Shown here in pieces: positions 1 to 7,209 of a stretch of DNA of 12,558 nucleotides. This DNA comes from Erysipelotrichaceae bacterium (lineage in GTDB: Bacteria; Bacillota_I; Bacilli_A; Erysipelotrichales; Coprobacillaceae): contig JAJQDJ010000249.1 of NCBI GenBank assembly GCA_021202205.1, positions 1-12,558 on the forward strand, written 5' to 3'. The notes beneath the pieces are model-generated. The model ran no database searches. It was not told the DNA's origin and saw only the letters and a program-made list of their open reading frames with translations. The first letter of the stretch is position 1. Each line of letters opens with the position of its first letter. Both the position numbers and the translations under genes were made by a program.

Positions 1-123
1 GTTATAAAATGATATGTTTTGTTATGAAACGATTTATTAAAGAAGTAAATATTTTTTTAAAACATGAATACTTTTATATATTGCGAATATAATAAAATGT
101 ATGTATTTTAAATTGTGTAAATG

Positions 124-228
124 TGCGTATAATCGTAAAATTTAAGAATTATAAATTGCGTATAATCCATTTTGATGCTATAATATGCGCATAATCCTGA
201 AAAAAGATAAAATAAAACTGCGTATAAT
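124..228 (+). repeat. Four-copy TGCGTATAAT motif array upstream of the ATPase gene
   Basis: The ten-base motif TGCGTATAAT occurs at 124-133, 157-166 and 219-228, with a one-base variant TGCGCATAAT at 186-195. Start-to-start spacing is 33, 29 and 33 bases. A weaker relative (TTGCGAATATAAT) lies at 81-93. The variant copy contains a perfect ten-base palindrome, TATGCGCATA, at 184-193. Each copy contains a TATAAT or CATAAT hexamer that could act as a -10 element, but no good -35 lies 16-18 bases upstream of any copy. The last copy is too close to the ribosome binding site (233-238) to be the only promoter. The array may be an operator series or iterated promoter DNA for the following gene; the role is inferred. 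Confidence 0.7.
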
Positions 229-248
229 AGGTAAGGAGAAATTGTACA

Positions 249-1610
249 ATGATATTTAAAAGAAAAATCTATACAAAATTATTAGAATGGAAAAATGAAT
301 GTAACGGAGAAAAAGCGTTATTAATAGAAGGAGCAAGACGTATAGGTAAGTCAACGATTTGTGAAGAGTTTGCTAGAAATGAATACAAGTCTTATATAAT
401 TATAGACTTTTCTAGAGAAATGGATAATGTAAAGGAATATTTTATAAAATATGCTAATGATTTTGATACATTATTTATGATGTTATCTGTTTATTATAAT
501 ATAACCCTATACAATAGAGAATCATTAATTATTTTTGATGAAGTACAAATGTTTCCTAAGGCACGAGCATTAATTAAATTTCTTGTTGCTGATGGAAGAT
601 ATGATTATTTGGAAACAGGATCACTTATTTCAATAAAGGAAAATGTTAAAGATATTGTTATTCCCTCTGAAGAAAGACACATTAAAATGTATCCTTTGGA
701 TTTTGAGGAATTTTTATGTGCATATCATAATGAGACATTAATATCATATATAAAAGATTGCTTTAAAAAGAAGGAACCATTAAATAGACAGTTACATGAT
801 AAAGCAATGATGGCATTTAAAGAATATATGTTAGTAGGTGGAATGCCTAAACCTCTTGCTAAATATATCGAAAATTCCAAAGACTTTAAAAAGGCAGATA
901 TTGAGAAAAGAGATATTCTAACATTATATAGACAAGATATTATGAAAATCAATTCTTTATATAGAGAAAAGGTATTAGCAATATATGATCAAATTCCTGG
1001 ATTATTATCTCAGCATGAAAAAAGAGTTGTATTTAAGAATATTTTACCAGGCTCAGATGCTAGTCAATATGAAGATACTTTTTTTTGGTTAAGTGATTCT
1101 ATGATATCAAATGAATGTTTTATGTGTAATGATCCAAATGTTGGTTTGTCTTTAAATGAAAAGAGAACATATATTAAATGCTATATGGGAGATACGGGAT
1201 TACTATTGAGTCATGCATTTGATGAAAATGAATTAATGAGTTCGGAAATGTATAAACAGATTCTTAATGATGAATTACATATTAATGAAGGAATGCTTTT
1301 TGAAAATGTTATTGCTCAGATGTTAGTGTCTAATGGACATAAATTATATTTTTATACACATTATAATGAAGAAAAACATCGTAATGATATTGAAATTGAC
1401 TTTATTATTTCAAATAATAGTAAGATTGATTATAAAATATTTCCAATAGAAGTAAAATCGTCAAAAAGATATGGAACAAAATCATTAGAACGTTTTTGTA
1501 TAAAGTTTAAAGATAGAATAGGAGAATCATATGTTATTCACCCTAAAAATTTAATTGTTAAAGATAATGGAATTATTTGTATTCCACCTTATATGGCAAT
1601 TTGCCTATAA
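249..1610 (+). CDS. AAA ATPase with DUF4143-type nuclease-like C-terminus
   Basis: A 453-residue cytoplasmic ATPase of the AAA_14/DUF4143 class. Residues 28-36 form the Walker A loop (GARRIGKST) and residues 93-100 the Walker B strand (LIIFDEVQ). A sensor-like LETGS follows at 121-125, then the PLDFEEFL segment typical of this class. The C-terminal third has a PD-(D/E)XK-like pattern: E352 in FENVIAQ, D384 in EIDF, and E401-V-K403. The start is supported by AAGGAG at 233-238, ten bases from the ATG. It is about 320 bases from the next gene and appears monocistronic. Proteins of this class are common and often multicopy in Bacillota, and their cellular role is not settled. Nuclease activity is inferred only from residue spacing. 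The frame is intact and both ATPase motifs are preserved. Confidence 0.85.
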   Translation: MIFKRKIYTKLLEWKNECNGEKALLIEGARRIGKSTICEEFARNEYKSYIIIDFSREMDNVKEYFIKYANDFDTLFMMLSVYYNITLYNRESLIIFDEVQMFPKARALIKFLVADGRYDYLETGSLISIKENVKDIVIPSEERHIKMYPLDFEEFLCAYHNETLISYIKDCFKKKEPLNRQLHDKAMMAFKEYMLVGGMPKPLAKYIENSKDFKKADIEKRDILTLYRQDIMKINSLYREKVLAIYDQIPGLLSQHEKRVVFKNILPGSDASQYEDTFFWLSDSMISNECFMCNDPNVGLSLNEKRTYIKCYMGDTGLLLSHAFDENELMSSEMYKQILNDELHINEGMLFENVIAQMLVSNGHKLYFYTHYNEEKHRNDIEIDFIISNNSKIDYKIFPIEVKSSKRYGTKSLERFCIKFKDRIGESYVIHPKNLIVKDNGIICIPPYMAICL

Positions 1611-1855
1611 ATTGATTTGACACAATTTTAATAATTTAAAAAGTGGGTTGTTCTTAATTTATGATACTATTTTGGTACTAAAAAATTTTGTAAATAATTG
1701 TAATATATGTAAAATCATACAAAATATGGAATAAATGTATATAAAAACATTGAAAATAGCTAATATAAAAAAAGAATTCATACGTTGGGGATTAAATTGT
1801 AATGAAAAACTTTGACAATCGTTTAAAGTTTTTTTAATTCACATTAAAATATGAG

Positions 1856-1886
1856 GTCTTGATTTTTTGATCAAGACTTTTTCTTT
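1856..1886 (+). terminator. Rho-independent terminator
   Basis: GTCTTGAT at 1856-1863 pairs with ATCAAGAC at 1870-1877 around a six-base loop (TTTTTG). The right arm runs directly into a T-rich tract (1878-1885). This isolates the upstream ATPase transcription unit from the MATE gene. Confidence 0.8.
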
Positions 1887-1897
1887 ATCCAAATATG

Positions 1898-1906
1898 TGC
1901 TAAAAT
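1898..1906 (+). promoter_or_regulatory. Extended -10 promoter for first MATE gene
   Basis: TGCTAAAAT matches an extended -10 element (TGn plus TAAAAT at 1901-1906). The position for a -35, just after the terminator stem, is a poor match (TTTTTC), as is usual for extended -10 promoters. Transcription would start near 1913, giving a leader of about 20 bases that just includes the AAGGGAG ribosome binding site at 1918-1924. Confidence 0.5.
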
Positions 1907-1933
1907 AGATTGAATTTAAGGGAGATAATATAT

Positions 1934-3301
1934 ATGAATACAGATATAGAGAAAAAAGAAATATTTGAAACAATGCCTATACCTAAAGCTGTTTCGACTA
2001 TGGCTATACCAATGATTATTAGTCAGATTATTGTATTAATATATAATATGGCTGATACTTTTTATGTTGGTAGAACTAATAATCCCTATATGGTAGCTGG
2101 CATATCTATGATATTACCAATCTTTAATATAAGCTTGTCTTTAGCAGGATTAACAGGTGTTGGTGGAGGGACTTTAATATCGAGGTTACTAGGAATTAAC
2201 GAAGAAACCGAAGGTAAGAAAGTATGTACATTTAGTATTTATTTTGCATTAGTTATTACAGCATTATTTTCATTAGGTATGTTTATATTCATGGATCTAT
2301 TATTGAAATTAGTAGGAGCTAGTAGTAATACGTTTGAATATGCAAGACAATATACTTTTTTAGTTATTGTCATAGGTGGAATACCGACAGTATTATCGAA
2401 TGTTATGTCTAATTTGGTTAGAAGTGTTGGTTATTCTAGCAAGGCTAGTTTTGGGATTGCTATGGGTGGTATTTTAAATATTATTTTAGACCCATTGTTT
2501 ATGTTTGTTATACTACCTAGTGGTTACGAAGTTGTCGGTGTAGGTATTGCTACATTGATTTCTAATTGTACAGCTTGTTTATATTTTATAATTACAATTT
2601 TAAAAAGTCATAGTACAGTTTTATCTTTAAATATTAAAACAGGCATACCTACTAAAGATAGTATCAAATCCATCTTTATGGTAGGTATTCCATCATCTAT
2701 TACAACATTATTATTTGATTTAGATTATGTTATATTAGACAAGCTTATGGTGACTTATGGAGATATTCCTTTAGCAGCCATAGGTATAGTCTTAAAAGCA
2801 GAAAGATTTCCATTAAATGTAGGTATTGGTATATGTCAAGGTATCGTACCACTTGTGGCATATAATTATTCATCTAAGAATTATAAACGTATGAATAATA
2901 TTATTAGTTTTTCTAGAAAAATAGGTTTAATCATTGGTATATTAAGTATCGTTATTTATGAACTATTTGCAGTAATACTTATGCAATTCTTTATATCCGA
3001 TATAGATACTGTAACATTAGGTACAAATTTTTTACGCATTCGTATTCTAGCAACGCCATTGATGTTTTTATGTTTTTCTATGGTTAATATCTTTAATGCC
3101 TTTGGTGAAGGTAAGATTGCACTATTTTTAGGTGTTACACGTTGGGCTGTTATCAATATCCCTATGTTATTTATCTTAAATGCATTGTTTGGTATTTATG
3201 GTCTTGTTTGGTCACAGCTCATATCTGATGCCATTATGGCTCTCATATCACAATATGTTTATATCCATTATCGTAAGATAAATCAATTAAATATATCTTA
3301 A
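1934..3301 (+). CDS. MATE family multidrug/cation exporter (copy 1, intact)
   Basis: A 455-residue integral membrane protein of the MATE family, which exports drugs or metabolites in exchange for Na+ or H+. It has about twelve hydrophobic segments in two halves. The N-terminal half carries the family signature around IYNMADTFYVGRTNN, then LISRLLG; the second half begins near VGIPSSITTLLFDLDYV. The ATG at 1934 is chosen over an in-frame TTG at 1910 because AAGGGAG (1918-1924) is correctly placed for 1934 and lies downstream of the TTG. Length is normal for the family and the frame is uninterrupted. It is clearly paralogous to the broken MATE gene at 7210-8550 (compare IYNMADTFYV with IYNLADTYFI). 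Substrate cannot be read from sequence. Confidence 0.92.
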   Translation: MNTDIEKKEIFETMPIPKAVSTMAIPMIISQIIVLIYNMADTFYVGRTNNPYMVAGISMILPIFNISLSLAGLTGVGGGTLISRLLGINEETEGKKVCTFSIYFALVITALFSLGMFIFMDLLLKLVGASSNTFEYARQYTFLVIVIGGIPTVLSNVMSNLVRSVGYSSKASFGIAMGGILNIILDPLFMFVILPSGYEVVGVGIATLISNCTACLYFIITILKSHSTVLSLNIKTGIPTKDSIKSIFMVGIPSSITTLLFDLDYVILDKLMVTYGDIPLAAIGIVLKAERFPLNVGIGICQGIVPLVAYNYSSKNYKRMNNIISFSRKIGLIIGILSIVIYELFAVILMQFFISDIDTVTLGTNFLRIRILATPLMFLCFSMVNIFNAFGEGKIALFLGVTRWAVINIPMLFILNALFGIYGLVWSQLISDAIMALISQYVYIHYRKINQLNIS

Positions 3302-3345
3302 TGATTGACAATCATATATAATAAAATCAAGAAAGAAGGGATTAT

Positions 3346-4725
3346 ATGAACGAATTACAACAAAATTTAATAGAATTAGATAAAATTAGAGAAGGCAATT
3401 ATCCTCATAAACAAATCAATTATATTAAGGAACATTTTGAAGAAGCTAAACCTTATCTGTATAATGCATTAGATAGTATAAAAGAATTGTTAGATATAGA
3501 AGATGATGATGAATTTCAATCACACAATCTTTATTATTATGCTGTATATTTATTAGCGGAAATGAAAGATAAAGCTGCTTTTTCTCATATTATAGCTGCT
3601 TTTTCTTTTGCAGATGATGATGCCTATGAATTATATGGAGATACAATTACTGAAGATTTACAGGATATTTTATATGAAACATATGATGGTCATCTTGAAT
3701 TGTTAAAAAAGAGTATTAAAGATTCTAGTATTGATGAGTTCGTTCGTATGGGTATGTTAGAAACGTACTTACAGTTATATTTAGATGGGACTGAGACAAA
3801 AAATGACACTATACCTTTTTTAAAAGAATTGGTTTATCAGGGTGATGAAGATGACGAATTAAAATATCATTTATCTTATTTTATAAGTAAAACTCATTTA
3901 ATGGAAATGTTAAATGAATTCAAGTATTTGGATGAAAATGATTATATTGATCCTATGGATGCAGGTGAATAAGACAATTTGGTGGATCGTATTTTCAATT
4001 ATAAATATAATGAATCCTATTGTCATGTCCCTGTTATTACATATAATCGTTTAAAAAGTTGGCAAACATTTTCTAACGATCCAGAAATTAAAAAAGAAAA
4101 TGAAGAAAATAAACTGGATTTTGATGCATTAGATCGTTATGTCAAACAAGAACAGACATTACCAAAAATTAAGAAAATAGGTAGAAATGATCCTTGTCCA
4201 TGTTGAAGTGGTAAAAAGTATAAGAAGTGTTGTATGTATAAGGATGCGAATTTAAATAAAATTGAAGATATGGCTATTCGTTCAAAAGCATTAGAAAGAT
4301 ATCCTAAATTAAGAACTTCTCAAGATAATAAAATATATATTAACGATTATTATGATGAAGAAAGTATTGATATTGATAAAACAATCTATTTAGCATTACA
4401 TAGGTTTTCTCAATATAGTGATTCCTTGTTTTTTAAGCGTAATGACAAGGGATTAGATAAGAATATAAAACATCAATACCTATTGATTGCTTTTGATAAA
4501 TATGTAGATAAGTTCAATAAAGAAAGCTTAGCATCTAATGAAGAATATGATGAAAAGTACTCTATTCATTATGACACAAAGACTTGGCTGAAAGAATTAC
4601 TTGATGGTATGAACAAAAATGATGAAAAATATCACGAAGTAAAAAATATTATAATAAATAAGATTTTAAACAATGTATTTCCTGAATTTGGAAATACATT
4701 GTTTTTATTATTTTCTTATCTTTAA
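3346..4725 (+). pseudogene. DUF1186/SEC-C domain protein, interrupted by two in-frame stops
   Basis: Three consecutive open segments in one frame (3346-3972, 3979-4206, 4234-4725) make one gene of about 459 codons. The first segment resembles the DUF1186 helical repeat family: acidic, with HEAT-like helices and YYYAVYLLAEM near residues 62-72. The second ends in GRNDPCPC and the third resumes with SGKKYKKCC. Together these give the zinc-binding SEC-C motif (CxC-x8-CC), whose usual glycine is replaced by TGA at 4204-4206. The other stop is TAA at 3970-3972. The start has GAAAGAAGGG just upstream. Function is unknown; SEC-C motifs bind zinc and often occur as C-terminal tags. The last codons run through a strong terminator hairpin, so the native stop may also be lost. 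A TTGACA-like hexamer at 3305-3310 lacks a properly spaced -10. Confidence 0.8.
4668..4708 (+). terminator. 15-bp hairpin terminator at the end of the DUF1186/SEC-C gene
   Basis: Bases 4668-4682 pair perfectly with 4690-4704 around a seven-base loop (TGAATTT), followed by Ts. It lies inside the last part of the open frame of the damaged gene, so it probably marks the original end of that transcript. Confidence 0.8.
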
Positions 4726-4752
4726 ACTATGTATCCAAAGGAGGAAGATAAA

Positions 4753-5081
4753 ATGGAGAAAGCAGCTATTATAGTAGCACCAGGATTTGAAAAAGGTGAA
4801 ATTTTTACAATTGTCGATATTATTAGAAGAACCAATGTTCATTGTGATATGTTTGGTTTTGATAATATTGTAGAAGGTGGACATCAAATCACAGTACAAG
4901 TTAATGACGTTTTAAATGATAAAATAAAAGATTATGATATAGCGATTTTACCTGGTGGTTATGGAGGCGCTCATGCTATGCGTGATAGTTATCAAGTGAT
5001 TGAAATATTGTAACAAGCAGAGGACCTTCGATAGCTTATGCTTTTGCTTATAAGATGATTGATTTATTAAAAAATTTCTAA
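4753..5081 (+). pseudogene. DJ-1/PfpI family protein with internal deletion
   Basis: The start codon at 4753 is set by an AAAGGAGGAAG ribosome binding site just upstream. The first 86 residues match the N-terminal half of a DJ-1/PfpI protein: KAAIIVAPGFEKGE, the VDIIRR helix, and AILPGGYGGAHAMRDS. The frame stops at TAA 5011-5013. In another frame, 5007-5081 encodes the family's C-terminal end (IVTSRGPSIAYAFAYKMIDL), finishing at TAA 5079-5081. The middle, which should hold the nucleophile cysteine elbow (usually CAAP or CAGP), is absent. Compared with a typical DJ-1 of about 180 residues, some 60 codons are missing. The product cannot have the family's glyoxalase, deglycase or protease-like activity. 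It lies between the SEC-C gene terminator and a bidirectional terminator shared with the converging glucosidase. Confidence 0.85.
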
Positions 5082-5084
5082 AAG

Positions 5085-5110
5085 AAAAGCAGCAGTAAAA
5101 CTGCTGTTTT
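5085..5110. terminator. Bidirectional terminator between DJ-1 and glucosidase genes
   Basis: CAGCAG and CTGCTG form the stem around TAAAA, with a flanking A tract on the left and T tract on the right (AAAAGCAGCAG / CTGCTGTTTT). It can serve both the DJ-1 gene on the plus strand and the glucosidase on the minus strand, which stops at 5114. Confidence 0.75.
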
Positions 5111-5113
5111 CAA

Positions 5114-6569
5114 TTAATCTAAATCTTGACCATTAGATTCAATACACTTCTTATACCAATAATAAGAATCTTTAGTTGAACGAGAGAAATCGCCAGTTCC
5201 ATCATCATGTCTATCAACATATACGAAACCATATCTCTTAGCTAATTGTCCAGTACCTGCAGAAACAATATCAATTGGTCCCCAAGTTGTATAAGCAATG
5301 AGGTTAACGCCATCATCACAAGCTTCTCTCATAGCCTGAATATGTGATTTGAAGTAATCCATTCTATATTGATCATGAATTGAACCATCTTCTTCAACCT
5401 TATCAAAAGCACCAAATCCATTTTCTACAACCATTAAAGGTGTACCTGGATAACGAGAAGATAATTTCTTTAATGTATATTTCAATCCATCAGGATCAAT
5501 CTGCCATCCCCAATCAGATGCTTTTACATATGGATTTTTAGCTCCACCAATTAAGTTACCACCAGTTGTTTCAACATTAGGATCAGTCGTTACACAGTTA
5601 GACATATAATAAGAGAAAGTATACATATCAACTGTACCTTCTTTTAAGATGGCCTTATCTTCATCAGTGATGAAAGAATAATCAATACCGTTCTTTCTAA
5701 AATAGTTTAATGCGAATTCAGGATATTCACCTCTTACTTGAACATCTCCACAGAAATCATTAAACATACTATCTTTTTCTTGACAAGCTAACATATCCTT
5801 TGGATTACATGTATATGGATACCAAGTAATATGACAAATCATATTTCCAATCATAAAATCAGGATTGATATCACGTCCAGCTTTAATAGCTAAAGCTGAA
5901 GCTACAAATTCATTATGTAATGCTTCAAATCTCACTTGTGGATCATCGGTAAACTTATCAAAAGTGATAGGTTCAGTTGCATTTAATAAATCTTTATCAA
6001 TGACACCAACACCATATAAAGGGGCAGTACCCTGCACAGTTGATTTCATTAAATGTTAACCAATATTTTACTTTATCCTTATAACGTTTAAAACAAGTTG
6101 TAGCATATTTAACAAATAAGTCTACAACTCTTCTATCAGAGAATCCGTTATATTTAGTTACAATAGCCCAAGGAATTTCATAATGACATAAAGTGATTAA
6201 TGGTTCAATATTATACTTTTTACATTCGTCAAATACTTTATCATAGAAAGCTAAACCTGCTTCATTTGGTTCTTCATCTTTACCATTAGGAAAAATTCTA
6301 GCCCAGTTAATAGATAAACGTAATGTACTAAATCCCATTCCTGCAAAAAGCTTAATATCTTCTGCATAATGATGATAAAAATCAATCGCATCATGAGATG
6401 GATAAAAAGCATCTTCTACTGTTTGTGGGCAAAAAGTTCTAGGAGTATTAACATCTCCACCTAATAACATATCAGGAACTGATAAACCTTTGCCATCTTC
6501 TAAATAAGCACCCTCACATTGGTTAGCCGCTAAAGCGCCTCCCCATAAAAAACCTTCTTTAAAACCAAT
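5114..6569 (-). pseudogene. GH1 6-phospho-beta-glucosidase, frameshifted and lacking a start codon
   Basis: A family 1 glycoside hydrolase of the BglA-like 6-phospho-beta-glucosidase type, which would hydrolyse phosphorylated beta-glucosides imported by a PTS. The N-terminal part reads GFKEGFLWGGALAANQCEGAY and continues to YWLTFNEIN, which holds the acid/base glutamate. The frame then breaks near 6040-6050. The rest resumes in another frame as STVQGTAPLYGVGVID and runs to the end, including the nucleophile motif VVENGFG. Rejoined length is about 486 residues, normal for the family. The break is explained by loss of one 5-base copy from a TCAACTCAACT repeat. The expected first codon reads ATT (6567-6569) where ATG would give MGFKEGF; the only upstream sequence in frame runs to a TAA at 6594-6596. 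No PTS gene is nearby in the window. Confidence 0.88.
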
Positions 6570-7126
6570 GTCATTAAGTTTATTTTTAAGAAATTATATG
6601 TTAATGACATTGATTGATGAGTAGCTTTTTCATTGTCTCTTATTTCTTGATATGTTTGAAAATATAATAATACTCTTTCTTCAATAGTAGGAGCAATAGT
6701 ATTCATCGTTGATGCTTGAATGAGTTTAGAAGAGTATGATTTTAATAATAAATGTAAGAATTGAATATCATGACACAATTCATCATAGTATTTTTCAATG
6801 GATAATGATAAACAAATGGCATCGGTATTACATTCAGTAAAGAACAATGATAATCCATTATTTGAAAACTCTAAATCTCCTATCATAAAAGGACTATCTA
6901 GATGATTAATAGAAGACATACTACCGTCCTCTCTAATACCATATATTTTTACTGATCCTGATATAAAGAACATAATAGTATGAAGTGTTTTATTAGGTGA
7001 AGTAATCAATTCACCTTTATCATAGCTATAGGCTTCAAATATTAAATTTGTTGTATCAAAATAATTCAATATATGGTTTTCTTTTACCCACTGTTCTATT
7101 TGTTTGATATCAGTAATTGTTTTCAT
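6530..7126 (-). pseudogene. Crp/Fnr-family regulator lacking its HTH domain
   Basis: The start at 7126 has AAAGGAG about seven bases upstream. Residues 1 to about 140 form a cyclic-nucleotide-binding-type beta roll (ELITSPNKTLHTIMFFISGSVKIYGIREDG, then MIGDLEF), followed by the long helix and dimer segment ending near TIEERVLLYFQTYQEI. A helix-turn-helix should follow from about residue 165. Instead the frame runs into the glucosidase 5' region read out of frame (VLKKVFYGEAL) and stops at 6530-6532. The natural portion therefore ends near 6600, and the DNA-binding domain, stop and intergenic spacer appear deleted. It resembles the YeiL-like group; the ligand is unknown. It is divergent from the second MATE gene and upstream of the glucosidase on the same strand, so it may have controlled both. 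Confidence 0.75.
6566..6612. repeat. 12-bp perfect inverted repeat at the regulator/glucosidase junction
   Basis: CAATGTCATTAA (6566-6577) is the exact reverse complement of TTAATGACATTG (6601-6612), separated by 23 AT-rich bases. It sits exactly where the regulator coding sequence runs into the glucosidase. There is no T tract on either side, so it is not a standard terminator. It may be a rearrangement scar or the site that promoted the deletion; this is inference. Confidence 0.75.
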
Positions 7127-7148
7127 TTTGTTCTCCTTTTTTGATTAT

Positions 7149-7164
7149 TGTGACATATGACACA
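7149..7164. promoter_or_regulatory. Crp/Fnr-like operator between regulator and second MATE gene
   Basis: TGTGACATATGACACA fits the Crp-type pattern TGTGA-N6-TCACA with one mismatch in the second half-site. It has a perfect CATATG core. It lies in the 83-base divergent gap between the Crp-family regulator (start 7126) and the MATE gene (start 7210), which is the expected position for an operator bound by that regulator. A possible -10 for the MATE gene (TAGAAT, 7186-7191) would place the box roughly 40 bases upstream of the transcription start, as at class II activator sites. Confidence 0.6.
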
Positions 7165-7170
7165 TAAAAA

Positions 7171-7186
7171 ATCAATAATAATTGAT
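7171..7186. promoter_or_regulatory. Second palindrome ATCAAT-N4-ATTGAT in the divergent gap
   Basis: ATCAAT (7171-7176) and ATTGAT (7181-7186) form a perfect inverted repeat around AATA. Its centre is 22 bases (about two helical turns) from the centre of the Crp-like box, and it abuts the probable -10 of the MATE gene. It may be a second operator or a chance AT-rich palindrome. Confidence 0.4.
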
Positions 7187-7209
7187 AGAATACTATTGGG
7201 AGGAATAAT

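Larger units (their letters stand above)
1611..1933. other. Intergenic region between ATPase and first MATE gene
   Basis: No credible gene is seen in these 323 bases. A TTGACA at 1617-1622 has no -10 at usable spacing. A weak inverted repeat pairs 1685-1692 (ATTTTGTA) with 1718-1725. A second AT-rich hairpin (AAAAACTTT, loop, AAAGTTTTT; roughly 1805-1833) runs into Ts and may be a weak terminator for the ATPase. A clear terminator lies at 1856-1886, and a promoter for the MATE gene follows it. A short untranslated RNA ending at the 1856-1886 terminator is possible, but nothing specific identifies one. Confidence 0.5.

Noticed and set aside
9..92. Short open frame at the left edge (27 codons from the ATG at 9)
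   Set aside because: No ribosome binding site and no recognisable product; it could be the tail of an upstream gene but cannot be shown.
81..228. CRISPR-like array
   Set aside because: Repeats are only ten bases with AT-rich spacers of about 20 bases and no cas genes; they are better seen as a regulatory motif series.
725..952. Minus-strand open frame within the ATPase gene, and similar ones opposite other genes (2956-3156, 4708-4899, 5865-6059, 8664-8873, 11784-11987)
   Set aside because: They lie opposite well-supported coding sequences and lack ribosome binding sites and family features.
1910..1933. TTG start extending the first MATE protein by eight residues
   Set aside because: The ribosome binding site at 1918-1924 lies downstream of that TTG and fits the ATG at 1934.
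3305..3322. TTGACA with TATAAT as promoter of the DUF1186 gene
   Set aside because: The hexamers are only six bases apart, too close for a sigma-A promoter; either could be used only with another partner.
6566..6612. Terminator of the Crp-type gene
   Set aside because: The loop is 23 bases and no T tract follows on the minus strand.
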